Of a stretch of DNA of 64,000 bases, positions 11,106-25,100 are shown piece after piece. The translations under genes and the position numbers were made by a program. The first letter of the stretch is position 1. Each line of letters starts with the position of its first letter. Origin of the DNA: Clytia hemisphaerica (taxonomy: Eukaryota > Cnidaria > Hydrozoa > Leptothecata > Clytiidae); assembly GCA_902728285.1 (NCBI GenBank), contig CACVBU010000520.1, positions 10,261 to 74,260 of the forward strand, in the 5' to 3' direction. A model generated the notes under the pieces. It saw nothing but the letters and a program-made list of their open reading frames with translations, did no database searches and was not told the origin of the DNA.

Positions 11106-12368
11106 TCCTATGTTGCATCACAAAGAAGGAATTAAAAATGGTATACTATCCAACTCTTTAGAGACTTTTCGATTGGTGGTTTCAAATATGGTAAACATGT
11201 TTGAATATGATTTTGCATGGAGCTTGAATACGTTTTGAAGTCTTGTTCAAATCTTTCTTGAATTTGAATTTCATCTGTCCAACTTTCTGAAAATACAATT
11301 TTATCTTATTTTAACCTATAACAACATTTGTAGGGATAGACCTTTGCTAACCACAATACCATTTTGACTCCAATAAGCAAAGACAAGCAGCTGATGACAT
11401 CAAAAAAGTGAAATAAGTGAAAATTACATTACGTTTAATAACTCATGAAAAAGCAGCATTATAACCTATATATAAGATCAATTTCCACATGTTTATTTTT
11501 ATCTTCCTACTGTATTTCTGCACACAGAGCCTAAAGTACACCATTTAATCATCAATTCACTTGGCAGAAGACCATAAGTGATCTTTTTGGTCAGCAAAGC
11601 CAACCTTTGAACCAAACATTGTAGCTTTCAAATAGAAAAAAACATTGCTTTCGCCTTTAAACAACTTTGCCGACCTATAATAAAGCTCAGATCGTCATTG
11701 TAGACCTAAAAACCAGTCTTCGGCCGCATTTGGTTGAAGTGCCAACTTACTTCTACTTGAAATTTCGAGGGCTGTGTACTTTCTGTTTTTGCTCTTTAAT
11801 TTTATTTATGTATTTATTTGCTTTTGATGATTGAGTAAGTGACAATAAGGAAGTAGCCTCTTTAAAAGATGATATCATGCTGAATAGTTAGAAATCCAAG
11901 CATTTGACAATAAATTACACGGTTCAGTCCTAAACCTGTATGCAAAATTTACAGAAGACACATTATTTGGAGTTTGTACCAAATTTACACTTTGATCTCA
12001 GATAATGTGAAATAAATGCCATAAAAAACAGATAAAGGTGTCTTTTTTTGAAGATTTAATTTTTGATATAAATAAGTTTGCGTTTGTCAACCCAGTGATA
12101 TCCATATTGGAAGTTTATCGTGGCTTGGATCACAAGATTTACATTTGGCTACGTTTCGAGAGATTCTTCTTTTTTTAAAGTTTTGATTAGATGTAAAAAA
12201 TAGTTTTAACTTCAACTTTTTAACTTTTAGATTCATACTTCAATATCTGTATCAAATGTGTGTGGTGAAAGTTGATGAACTCTTAATCTCTTTCTAGAGC
12301 AATGAAGAAAGGTTAAAAAAGAATATAACAACATAACAAGTTGTGTGTGTGTGTCACCCAAGGCAACA
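11106..12368 (+). promoter_or_regulatory. Region upstream of USP24, presumed promoter and 5' UTR
   Basis: About 1.26 kb between the last repeat and the USP24 start codon has no coding signal. It is AT-rich with no obvious TATA box at a usable distance. A short GT run and the sequence GGCAACAATGG immediately precede and include the start. Any non-coding first exon cannot be placed from sequence. The assignment as promoter is by position only. Confidence 0.3.
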
Positions 12369-13124
12369 ATGGAAAGCCAACCGTCAGATGAACACATCAC
12401 CATGCTAATGGGAATGGGTTTTGGTGACATCACAGATATCAGGCGTGCTTTGAAACTTGCCAAAAACGATTTGAATGATGCTGTTGCCATTTTGACTGGA
12501 GAAGATTCTAGAGGTATGGTTTTGATATATTTGATGTTTTTTTCGTCTGATCAAGGATTGAATGAACATAATTCAAAAATCAAAAACGTTGCACTTGTCC
12601 CTTACTCTGGATTTTGGAAGTAGGTTTCAACAGTCGATTGAAAAAATTTTGATTTTGAAAATTTATAAAATTTTGAAAAATAGTCCCTTCACATTAATTT
12701 AATTTTAGAAGGAAAGGGAATTTATAATTAAGCTTTAAAACGGGACAGGCAAGATCCCTCCCCTGTAAAGCAATCTTATAATTTCACCGGTCTTATTAAG
12801 ATAGGAAACTAAATAGATAAGGTCATCATTGCTAAGATATTGTTAGGGGCAGTTAAATTTTTTCATTTGACACAAGAGAGATTTCCCATCCAGTTGTTCA
12901 AACAAATCAAAAACTCAAAAATTATTGTCAATTGTTTGTTTTTTCACCAGGTGGTTTTGGGCAAGCAGACATTGAAATGAAAGAGGTTTCAAACTCAACT
13001 GAAGTTTATAATAACAACAATTCACCGGTTATGTTTGGACCTCAACTACCAGTGGTGGAGGGTGGTAAACAACCCACTGAATGTATTGATATCACTGAGG
13101 AAGAAGAAGTCGCAGAAAATATTG
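12369..13124 (+). CDS. USP24: USP24 exons 1-2: UBA domain and acidic linker
   Basis: Residues 1-106. Exon 1 (12369-12513) encodes a ubiquitin-associated three-helix fold with the signature [20 protein letters not shown] and [13 protein letters not shown]. The MGF loop and the alanine-rich last helix are typical. Exon 2 (12951-13124) encodes a low-complexity linker with an acidic [11 protein letters not shown] end. Exon 1 ends in phase 1 at AGAG|GTATGG and exon 2 ends in phase 1 at ATTG|GTGAGA. UBA domains bind ubiquitin, which fits substrate recruitment by the protease. Confidence 0.95.
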
Positions 13125-16100
13125 GTGAGAGTTTGTGTTTTGAAAATCTTTAAGATGGCTTAGCAATAGAGAATATGAAAGAAACAGAGGATTTTATTTC
13201 TTTATTTCGTTTGCTTTACAAGTCAATATCAGGAATAAACTTGATATTTGGAACTAAAAGAAAAAATCTAATTCTCCTCATTACAAAATTTCGAATTGAA
13301 CCATAAATGAAAACAGTTGAAAAAAACAATCTCAAGAAGTATAAATTTTTCGTTAATCATTGGACAGCTTTATGAGATTTTTCTAAGGAAATTGTGCTAA
13401 AGTCATCTGCAACTTGTTTCATTTCGTTCAAATAGGACCCTCCAGGGTTGCTGGTCCTTGCTAGTATGTATGTTAACAATACTCCTTTCAATCTCAGTTG
13501 AGTTTCTAAGGATATCTTCCTATTTGTAAGCAATTGGTTCATCAATGTGTACGATGACAAATAACTTTTCGAGAAATGCAAACATGTAGTTTTCAGTTCT
13601 TCCAGCTGTGTCACCTCCGCAGTTTCCAACAGATCAAATGCATGATACATATTCATAATTTGTTTGCTTTGTCGTGTCAGCTCACATTTGACCTGATCTA
13701 GAACCACATCAATCATATACTCGTTTGCCAGAAGATAAAGGCCTTGCAAACGTCTTACCAGGTGTTGAATTCGAGGGTCTGAATTAAAAAAGATTGAATT
13801 TAAAATAATCAACAAAAAAATCAGATCATACTAATTAACAGAATTAGGTTATAAATCACGAAATTTGTGTATTCACTGTACGAAAAACCTGTCAACTGCT
13901 TTAAAATATCTGTTTGTAGAATACTGCAAAAATCATCATTGAGAGTTTTCAAGGACAGGGTAGGATTTTACAACAAATTTCTATTCTGCAATAAAGATAA
14001 TTTTTAGGGGGAGAATTTCATGGGTTTTTGTATGTTTGACATTTTATGGATCTTCTTCTTGTAATAGGGGTAAGCAAGCCCATTATAAACTGTAGAAATT
14101 TATGCATACTTGATAGCCCAGCATTACAACGACGGCAAGAACCTGAAAAAAATGTTTAAAAAATGTGAATTTGAAGGATTGTTATCGCAAATGTGGAGGT
14201 TTCCATTTAAAGAAAAGGGCATATTATTACATAGTGTGAATTTCTCTAAGAGGGGCCACCATCTTTTCAAGATATGCTTTAAAGGGGTGACAGGACCTTC
14301 TCAGATGTAAATGTTTTGAACTTTCAAGGTGGACGCATTTTCTAAAGAACATTTAGACTGAGATTTGTGTAAAAAATATAAGAATATTGTATGAACAAGG
14401 TCAGCCTAATGAGAATTGAAAAGAGACCAAATTTGCTCAATATTATCTGATATTCATAAGGGATTTTCGTAGTTTCATTAATTGTTATAACTTTTAATTT
14501 TCAATTAGAGCAGATTTTTTCTTCTTGAGAGCCAATTTTTATAACCCAGGGTAACTCTGTATATTTAAATGAATCAATTTAAGAACAGCAATGGGGGGAG
14601 CAATGAATGAGAGGAGGGGTCAGACCCCTCTGTACACTATTAGTTACAAGAAATACACAACGCGAGAGTGTTTAATTACCTTTGGTTGAATAGATTAACC
14701 CATTGCTTTCTTTTGTTTCACACGTTTCACAAACAAGTGAATCAAACTCTAAAACAAGAAAAAGATTATCCAGAAAGAATTGAGAATAAAATCTTAGATA
14801 TCTTTTGCCCTTAAATTTGAACAGGTTAACAGCAATAAACCAGTGAGCCAGTAAGATTTTGTTGAGGTTCCAATGTTCTTGTATATTTTGACTTTGATTC
14901 TTAAAATTTGTTTAAAGTTTGGTCATTTCAAGCTTAGCTTTGTTCTTAAGAAAAAAATAAAAATTGTTCTTTATCCTGTTTTGTCTTTATATCTTGATTT
15001 ATTCGAGCCTCATATTCTCATAAAAATTGTTCTATTTAAAAAGCACCTACCAAATTTGATGTTGTCAAAAGGATAAATCATCTTCATGACGTACATTAAA
15101 GTATCGTACGATTTCCCTTCCAGAGTGACTTTCTTAGTCTTTGACTCCTTAAAACTGCCATTAAACATGGCCTCAAAAACGGGTGAAACCATAGATAACG
15201 TAGTTGAATGAACGTGTATTTCTTTCTCTTCGGCAACCAAAACAACATCACTATTCTTCCATGGTTGTGTGAATCGAGCAGGCTCTTTCTGCTCTTCGAT
15301 TTTCTCGTTTTCTTTTGACTCGCTCATCTTTAGATCAAGAATGAATATTTTCAAGCCTAAAATATGCACCTTTCATACACTACTAGAGTTGCTCTATGAA
15401 AACTCTCTACACGAAACAAACATAGACTAGCCCTCTCTTATAGAATAACAACATTGCACACAAATTACTTTTATTAACAAACTCGAAATAAATTTTTGAT
15501 AAATAAACAATATTGTTAAGTGGGATGACGTTTGTTTTCACAAAAAGTTGCTCAAATAATAAAAGATTTCCAAGAATTTTTCGAGTAATCCTTAATATGC
15601 TTATGAGGTGAAATTCAGTAATCAAGCTAAATGGAGCTAATTATAATTCCATAATACGAAAATACAGCATGCCATTATTTTTATGCATAATACAAATAAT
15701 AAGATTCAGAATTTTAAAATGCCATAGTTATTATTGATAAACAGAATAGTGGAATTGACCAAAGTTAACACGGTTCCGTTTTGCTTGGAAAAAAAATGTA
15801 GTTATTCTTTTGGTTAGAGATGACGTGAATTTTGAATTTAACCAATAGAATGGCTTCATTTCGTTTCGGAGTGAAACGGAACCCTAGCTTGTGGAGGTCG
15901 TCTTAGCTTTCTTTTTTCCTTTTCGCCCTGCCTATTCTAATTGTGAATTAAAGTTGGCATAATGTTGGCTGTCTAAAGTCAATGAATTGCCCTCTTTTTA
16001 CGTCAATGCAATGACTTCTCCAATCTTTTTCAAGCTAAGATTTTAACTGCTAATAACCTCCTGCCCAACATTTGCCTACTCTAACAATTAGAATAGGCAG

Positions 16101-19100
16101 GTCAGAAAGTCGGCCGACAAAACTAGAGCTTAGTGATCCGATTTGTCCAGAGAGCTCTGGATCTAAAATTTCCACAAACTAGATCTTGAAGTCTTACTAA
16201 AACAGTTTTAAGTTAATGATATTTAAATTGAAGTTGGACTCTCAATCACGAAACACTGCAGTCTTTAAAACTAATCATCAAAACGACGTTTCTTACGCCA
16301 GTTGATTGTTTTCTCGGACTAACCAAAATAGTAATAAGAGCTACACAGGTCAAGGTCTGTGTCAAACGTTTTTTTCCTTTTCCATTGAAAGTCCGTTTCT
16401 TTTATTAAAACGTAGCAGAATATTATAATTAATAGATATACTGTCGATTTTCTCTAATTCAATCTTCAAGGGGCCAATGGATTTTTCGAATTAGAGAGAG
16501 ACTCAACATTTTCCCCTTAATTTTGCAGTAAACAACCTCACAAAACAGACTTCAAATTTTCTTCCCAGGAATTGCAATAGAGGTTTTTAATTCGGATATT
16601 TCGATTTTCTCTATTCCAATCTCCATAGGAATAATAGTTTTTTCGAATTTGAGAAAGACTCAAACCTTTTCCCCTGACATAATTTAATAAACACCCTTAA
16701 ACACACTTTAAATTTATTTCCCAGGCATTGCGATAGAAGACATAGCAGGCGAATTCCCAACGACCCCTATTATATGGGCTAGAAGAAAAATATAATTGAA
16801 TAAAAACACAAAACAAAACCAAAGAGACCTCCTTGATTCGATAAAATGGTCATTTTGTTTGATAAGAGGTGCATGACCCGACTACTTCAATTTCTGCTGT
16901 TATGTTTCATGATATCATTATTTGTGATTATTTAGTTAGATTTTCTTCTTTTTTCTAGTTCTAGTGGTATCCATTTGTTGCGTATTCAAACACAAAATAA
17001 AATCTACCATTACACCGTAGAATACTTACCAGCGCCATCCAGTCTATCAAAAAGCAATAAGAGGCCCTTGGGCTAGTAACGAGACCACTTTGAACCTTAT
17101 CTTTTAGACATGGCGATAGAAGACATGCCTGACGAATTCCCGACCACCAATATGTATGAACTGGAAGATCGTGTATTCACAGAAAACTGGTCCATCCCTT
17201 ACAAGAAAGGAGAGTCGTTAGCTAAATGTCTGTACGGTGCTATCAAGCTCGCCTCACAGGTCAGTTTAAGTTGAAACCTTGCTTTCCCTAAAACAATGAA
17301 ATATATTATTACGGTGGTTGGTATTTTTGTTTTGAATCCAACCATTGCAGTAAATGAGTTGCGTCTACAATCACAAATACTTTTCAGAAGGAGTTTTTGT
17401 ACACGTTCTTTTCAAGGAACACGTTTATAAGGAACTTGAGGCTGAAAATTGTCCGAAAAAGGAATTGTTAAGGAACTCCACACGCTGAGAATAAGAAAAC
17501 AATTTAGGGACAGTAAAAACTAAACTTGAACCTGCACAAAACTAAACAAAAAGTGGATGAAATATTGATGAAGAAACAACATTGTATAAAATTTTTTTTC
17601 TGTACGCTAGTCAGTTATTCAACAAAGTATTAAATCAATGCCATCCATAGCAAGCTTATCAGCTGAGTAAATAAAGAACTCAAAAATGAGCTTCGAGGCT
17701 GATATTCTTTGAAAAAAATAAGAAACTCCAGGCTCGGAGCCAAGTTAAAATTTCTTATATGCGTGTGTATTGTCAGAAATGAAGATATTTTTCAATGTAA
17801 GAGGAAGGAAGTGTCTCAATGATCCAATTTCGAATCGAATTTGATGTATGCATTGTTACCTTTCGTCTCACTCACTCACTCACACCACTACCTTTCGTCT
17901 CACTCACACCACTTTCTTTATTTTCAGCAAAAAGCAGAGACAGATAAGGATTGCGAGCGATTCTTAGATCGTGTAGCTGTTGAATGTTTCAAGAAACTTC
18001 TGACGTCACAAGCTGTAAAGAAATGGTCGAATGACATCCACGAAGGAGTGTTTAACATGATACAACTCTTCATTGATTTCATGGCTGAACGACTCAAATA
18101 CTCTCCTCCACCCTTAAAACTTCTGGGAACATTGAGTTTAGCTTTCGATCCGGATTCTGAATTCCATTTCAAGAACCGAACTCATAAATGGAACCGTGGA
18201 CATTATGAAGACATCTTTGGTTTTGATAAATGCCCTGCTGTCAGTCCTGATTATAATACATACAAGGTACCCTGTTTGTCTACACTGCATGAAAAGTTGT
18301 CTTCTCTAACGCAAGATATATGAGGAAAAGTTAACTTTTCTCTCAATTTTCTTGTTTTGAAATCTTTGAATTTTCTTCTGTGAGAAAACAAGTAACAGTG
18401 AATCTTCACTATTTCTCGAAAAGCTTAAATTTTCTAAATATCGACATAATTAACTTTTCGATGTACAAAATGATTACATTTTTAGCCACGAAAAGTACTA
18501 CTTTTCTCTGAAGTAAAAATTTAGACTTTCTCCACGCAGTGAAGATTCACTTTTACTTGTTTTCTTGTCCATGGAAATGTTAAATTCAAAATTGAGAAAA
18601 GACGAACCTTTTTTGTAAAAAAAATAACGAAATTCTTTTAATGAAAGGAAAGATTAACAATTTATTATTTACGCATTTTCGAAAAGATGCAGATGTCTAG
18701 ACCAGAAATAACCAACGTTTCGTTATTGGGAATATATATTCTAGCTTAAAAAAATACTTGATCCGCCTCATTTCATAACATTGAAAAGGTAAAAAACTTC
18801 TAATATGGAAACATTAAATTTCTGGTTACTGTAGCGACAATTAGACACGAGATTAAATTCGATAAGATATTGAATTATTAAATATTCTTGGATGATTTTC
18901 TTCTTTAAAATTAAAGTCAATATTAAAAAAATCATATTAATATCTATTTACTCATAATTCTTGTGCTAAAAATCTAAAGTATGCCTTATTTACATAAAAT
19001 GACATAAATTAATAAGATAATGTAAGATAATAAATCATGATATATAATTTTTAAAACAATGGCAATAATTGGTGTGGTATAGAAGGAGCTTATAGGGTTG

Positions 19101-22100
19101 GGGGATATTTCTGACAAAATTTGACATTGTAAAGCATTTTTCGAATTTAAGAAATAAGATTTAGGTTACGGTTCAAGAAATTGTATTCGTATAAAAAATG
19201 ATGAACTAATTAATAAAAGAAGTAAAACAATTACTCCTTCAGTTGTATATCGTGCCTCTTTTCCCGAGGGTTCTCCGATTCTTCGTTCATTGAAGCATTG
19301 AAGATGTTTCTTTTGTTGTGTTGTCGAACAATCAACTTTACTTCTTTTTCTTAATACCATTTATTTCTTGGTCTTCTGATGAGACGATGTTCATTTTGTG
19401 ATAAGTTTTCTCCACACGTCTTTGACATTGCACAGAATTGATGTTTCGGCTCCCACCGCCGAGCTCAAGATACGTTTTTCGACTTTCTGTAGAGAGAAAA
19501 TGATAAAAATTATACTCTACTTTTTAAACAGGATTATCAAACAGATTAATTGTCCATTTATTTTTATTGAAAATCGAATTGAACTTTAAATTGAAAATAA
19601 CTAGTAAAAATCCAAAATGACTTGAAGATTACAAAAAAACATAATAGCAAGAAAGAAATTACGCGTTTTAGACAGGTTATTTCAAAAATAACTTGAACGA
19701 GTGAGAACTTACATGATCATTGCATGGCCTCTTTAGCATTATTGACGCATATTCATCGCCAAGTCTTTACTTGTTTCACTGTAAAGTTCGTGTGAAAGCA
19801 TATTACAAGATTTCGTGACAAATCAAATTTCTTTCCCTCTTTTAATTTCTGCCAATTAAAACTCTTTATCAACATTTTTCTATAAGAGACTTAATTGGAC
19901 TGCAATTGAAAATATCGTAATTTCTCCACAATTATAAATGTGTTAACACAGGGTCCCAAAGGGAATGGTGTTGTTCAGTTCAAACAGTTAATTGTAATTT
20001 TTTGATGAAACCGCCGAACAAATTTTTCAGCCTTTGAAATATTGCCAAAAAAGAGAAACTACGAATCCTTCTTTTCTTCCATCAAGTTAAAGCATTCGAG
20101 TTTAATTTTAACAAGTTTAATTAATTGAACTGTTTTTAGGAGCTCTTCGTACACCGCTGCCCCAAGTTTACGAGAATTAGTTAACGCAAAAACTTAATAC
20201 TACACGTCTTTTTATAAGAACAAACTATATAAGAACATAAGGCTTAAAAGGCCAAAATGTTAAGAACAAGTTAAGAATATTTCAAGGCTTTGGGAACTCA
20301 AAAACACCCGATTTCTTAGGAAAATGGCCATAAATACTCATAAAATGGGGGAGGGGGGATAAGAACATGTTAAGCACACTTTTTAGGCTTATTTCCGAAG
20401 GCAAAAGTTTCGGATGTTCTTATAAAAAAACGTGTTTTCATGAAATATCAAAATCAAAGTGGTTTCTTTTTATATACATTCCTGATTCGTTCTGTATGTA
20501 AAACTCGTCAAACTCACTGACCATAAAAATTATTTTTGGCTGATTTGCAAAATATCTAATACATCCAAAAAATTTATGCTATCTACAATGTAAAATACAG
20601 GCTTAAATGCAACCTACTAGCCGTAAGCAAAGCGTTCACAAACGCTGCGAGGCCCAAAACAGTGAATCGCTATACATTCAAAAAACTCAAACGAAACAAA
20701 GGTAGCTGTCGAAGGATTATACTATTTTCAAATAAATTGTTCTTCTTTCCTTCTACAAAACACCCTTGCATTTGATTCAAATATATAAGTAGTAGAAATT
20801 GCCTCGTATTACATTTGTCAACTATAATGAAGTAAATCGAGATTAAGACTTAAATAAAAGATCTTAAAAGATTTTGAAAAGTTTTGCAAGTTTTACAAAA
20901 ACACAAAATTTTAAAAATAATCTCAAAATGGAATGAAATGAAAGCTTTAAAGTCATGTATAATGAATTTGAAGAAGATTAATTTGAGCATATCCAGTTTC
21001 CAGCCCTTAAAACAAAAATCGTTTCTAAACATCTCCAATTAGTCTAGTTGTAGAAAATCTGGTGAAGATGCTAAAGCACAATGCTTCAAAGCCAAGAAAG
21101 GGAGGATTTGTAAAGCTTTTTTAGTAGATTGACAAAATGTATAGAAAATGTTTTAAACTTTCAACCTAACACGAGTAAACGTATCGATGAATAGATTTTA
21201 CCGGTATTTTTTAAAGATTAAAAATTTCCAAGAATAAATTCAGGCGAATTTTCAGCTATAGCCTCACCTAAAACTTTTATGTTAATAATGAATTAATGAG
21301 TTAATAATATTATGTTAATGCGTATAAATAAAAAAAAACAATTTTGCATACAATGCATTAAAATCAATAAGTAATTGAAGAGGGAATCTTCATACACAAC
21401 TATTTACTCAACTCCATTGAGACACCCCTGTGTCAAGACCCTCCGCAGTTGGATAAACAATTCTTTCAAAATCCCAATAGGGATAGAATTTATATACTTT
21501 TTGAGTACTAAAATGTAATGGAACGGATTTGAACGCAATTTCTTAAATATAATTTTTATATGGGAATGAATTTCCCAGTGGGGCTGAAATGATAGGGTAT
21601 TTTTCATCAGAGGATGAAATTTTTGCTAAATTTTCCAGTGGGTTGTGGTTCCATGTGGGAAAGAGTTCCACAGGGGCTGTGAGACAGGGATGTATTGAGT
21701 TTCTTTAAAAGTAGTGATACAAATTTAACAAAATTGGCCTACAAATGATGCAAATAATGCTGAGTTTGAAGTTTGAGTTTGGAAATCTGCTCCTTACTTT
21801 TATCCCGACGTAGAGATTATAATGTTCTTTAAAAACGAAATTATTACCTTTTTTTTATTGCATTTGATGATTGTATTTTTGATAAATTCGGCATGAAAAT
21901 TTGATATTTTCATGAAAAATATTTTCGTTTAAATTTCAAGACGAAAACTTTATATTTTCTTGAAATACAAACGAAGAAAAGATAGTCAATCTGGAAACAT
22001 GAAATATTTCCTTTTTAATGAAAAACGACAAAAGAAATTATCCACCTTTTCGAAGCAAGAAATATTTAAAGATTATCTTTTTTCAAGAACTTAAAGAAAA

Positions 22101-25100
22101 GGAATCTTTTCTTAAAACAGTAAGGAAAAATCGATATTTCCGCAATCGTACGTTCGAAAACATTAAGTTTTCAAGGACAAGAAACTGGAAAGACATATAT
22201 TTCATGCAGTGCTACACAAAAAGATGTTTTGGCGAACGCGACAGTCTTTTGAATAGCTAATTACTCCACATACATTACTTTCCCTCAGCCAGTAAAAACA
22301 TGACAAATTATCTTGTCTCTAGGTAATTAGTTATTCAAAAGACCGTCGCGTTCGCCAAAACAACTATTCTTGAAACTCTTTGTCTCCAATTTTGAAGGAG
22401 TAAAGGAAAGGAACGACGACTTTGACCTTGTGAAACCATTACATACCTCACACTTAATCATATTAAGAGATTAGGAGGAGTACAGGAAAATTTTCTCAAT
22501 TCCTTCTAAACCGACAGAGTAAATTTCAGGCTGTCACAAAAGTAAAATGTGATGGTCTGATAATCAGACCCCCGATTCACCTCATTAATACTCTTTTCAT
22601 AGTCCCAATTCATGCTCAAAAGGAGTATTTGAATGGGGGTGAAACAAGGGTGGAACGATAGCGAGGTTAAGCAAGTGTTTATTTAGACCGTAAAGTGCGA
22701 TTTCGTAGGCCTCTACATAAGATTTCACTTGCATGGTTTGCTTTGGCAAGTTATGTACAGGCCTACGGTATCGCACTTTACGGTCAAAATAAGCACTTGC
22801 TTAACCTCGCTAATATGACCCTGATAAGCCGCAACCTCCATCCTACTTTGAAAGATGTATTAGCAGGTCCTTCAAATGATATTCCACATTTGCAAGTCTT
22901 CTTCCAATACTTATGTCTTGTAACCCAACGTCATGGGTAGGCTTAGTATCTAATACAGTGGAATCTCAATAACTCGAACATGGGTAATACAAATTTGTTC
23001 GAGTTATTAAACTGAAGGAATCACAAAACTTGTTCGAGTTAAGGAAACATTCTGAGTTACAAATGCTCGAGTAAAAGAGACTCCACTTTTTTTAATAGTA
23101 TGCATGCTCCTAATAAGAGATTATCTTGTAATTAAAGTATCTGCTATTCTTTTTCCAGGCTCCCTTTGGTTGGCTGGTGGACTTAATCAACCGCTTCGTG
23201 CAGAAAGGAGGACTGGACTCTATAATTGACATCGTAGAAACCATGGACAAAATGTCACCCAACGTGTTAGCCAGTTTGTTGAAACCTTTTGGCGCATGCG
23301 CTGTGTACTTGAACGCTGAAGTGACTGGGTACAAGTTGGGCGGGATGGCGGACAAGGTGGTGCAATTTGTTTCTCAGATGGAGGCGGATGATATGAAAGA
23401 TAAGGTCCGTATGTCATTTCTGAATGAAGTTGCTGACTCAGCTATGTCGAAAATTTCCTTTAGAAATTCTCTTTATATGGGCTATTCCAGAAAAGAATAT
23501 TCAATCTCAAGGTCATTTCTGTAAGGTCAAACTCCCTTGTGATTTTCGCTGAAATTACAGAAACCCTCCTGGATTTTTTGCAACATTTTGAGTTACCTTC
23601 TTGCATTATTATTGTCTAGATCTCACAGACCATCTGCATTTTCTACTTTTTATATGACACCCCCTGGACGAAACTGTACTAGCTGCTAAGGGGTGGTGGG
23701 CGTACTCTCAATTTTTGGTACCAACTGCATGACCCCCCCCCCCTGGACGAAAAGAATTACTTTATCAAAACGTTGCATAACCTCAACGGCGCTACATCGC
23801 CATCATAAGTGTCCAAGGAAATTGAGATCTAGCGCTCTCTATGCAATACACCGATATTGAGTAGTAATACCATACCTTAAAAAAAACTCAGATCAAAATA
23901 TTTTTGTTAGTCGTGATTGATAAACTGCCTCCAGGGTTTATATATAAAGCTTAGTGGATAAGAGTGTACTCTAATACATAATGACCGGTTAGTGAGGGCT
24001 ATTCTCAGAAATATTGCCCAAGGCCCGTCGTCATCCGGGGAGGGGCAGCTGGGCAAAATGACCGACGGGTATGTGTGGGCCCTAAGGTTACCTTTTCCAA
24101 GATGTTTAAAATGCACTGTAAGGGTCGGAAAAACTAGAGATGCACTGTAAGGGTAGAATTTTCAGAAAATTCTTGAAAAATCTAGATATTTGGCCCAAAA
24201 ATGGAAGAATTTTGACAATTTTTTGCACGAAAAGGGTTGAAAATTTGGGGAAAATGCACTCTAAGAGTATGATTTTCACAGACTTTTGCCGCACTGTAAT
24301 GGTGCAATTTTAAAAGCCCATTTTTGGCCCGCACATACCGTCAGTCCGCAAGCCCAGTCCCCCCTCCCCCCGGGGTCGTCATACGAGAAGAACCAATTGC
24401 ATCACGCAAAAAGCCGTGTCGCCCGCTTCGAAAAAGTAACCGGTACCAAAGTGTATCACACGTATATTGTTTGCATGCAATGAATTATGGGATTTCTATA
24501 GATATCAGGTTTGTTTACATACAAATAAGAGTGTTATCTTTTTACGCAGGACGTGGATAAAGTGTACGATCTACTCCGAAGTTTACGTAAAGTTTGTGAC
24601 GTTCTGTGGGCAGACAAGACTTCCAACATCGTGGAACTTCATCTGTCGACCATCTTGAAAATGTTACAACTTCCTCAATTCAATCCTCGGATGAACGCGC
24701 TGAAAGAATTGTCGCGTTTGATCAAAGATGCTGAACGGAATCAGTGCAAAGAAATCACTGTCGATGTCATCTCCAAATGGTTGCTTGATAATAAAGTCTT
24801 ATCCATCGCCTTTAGCAGTGAGTCTGTTATTTTGTTGTCCAGTTTCCAGAAAATCTAATACAGGTTTTAAAGGTTTTGTTTTCAAATAAGAGTGATATGG
24901 TTTGCTTACTCATCAATTTTAATTTACAAGCTTTCTTATATTGAATTGGCACGGGTGTTGAGCAAGATTGGTCAGAAAGAGGAAAAGAAAAACATTATCT
25001 ATTAATATATATCTGAGTTTATATCAGCACAATATAACAATAGGGAGACACCAACCTGATATGAAATATGTGTTTGATATGAAATGGGAACACTTATGTA

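Larger units (their letters stand above)
18267..23158. other. USP24 intron 4, 4.9 kb, no exon; several inverted-repeat elements
   Basis: The longest intron. Apart from the elements listed separately (20202-20435, 22225-22362, 22660-22811, 22956-23087) it is AT-rich DNA. A loose inverted pair lies near 18383-18410 and 18537-18566. None of its open frames has protein character or splice sites matching the flanking phase. Confidence 0.6.

Noticed and set aside
12345-12368. Upstream in-frame ATG for USP24
   Set aside because: It would add MCVSPKAT from a GT-repeat region. The ATG at 12369 has the better context and matches where the UBA begins in relatives.
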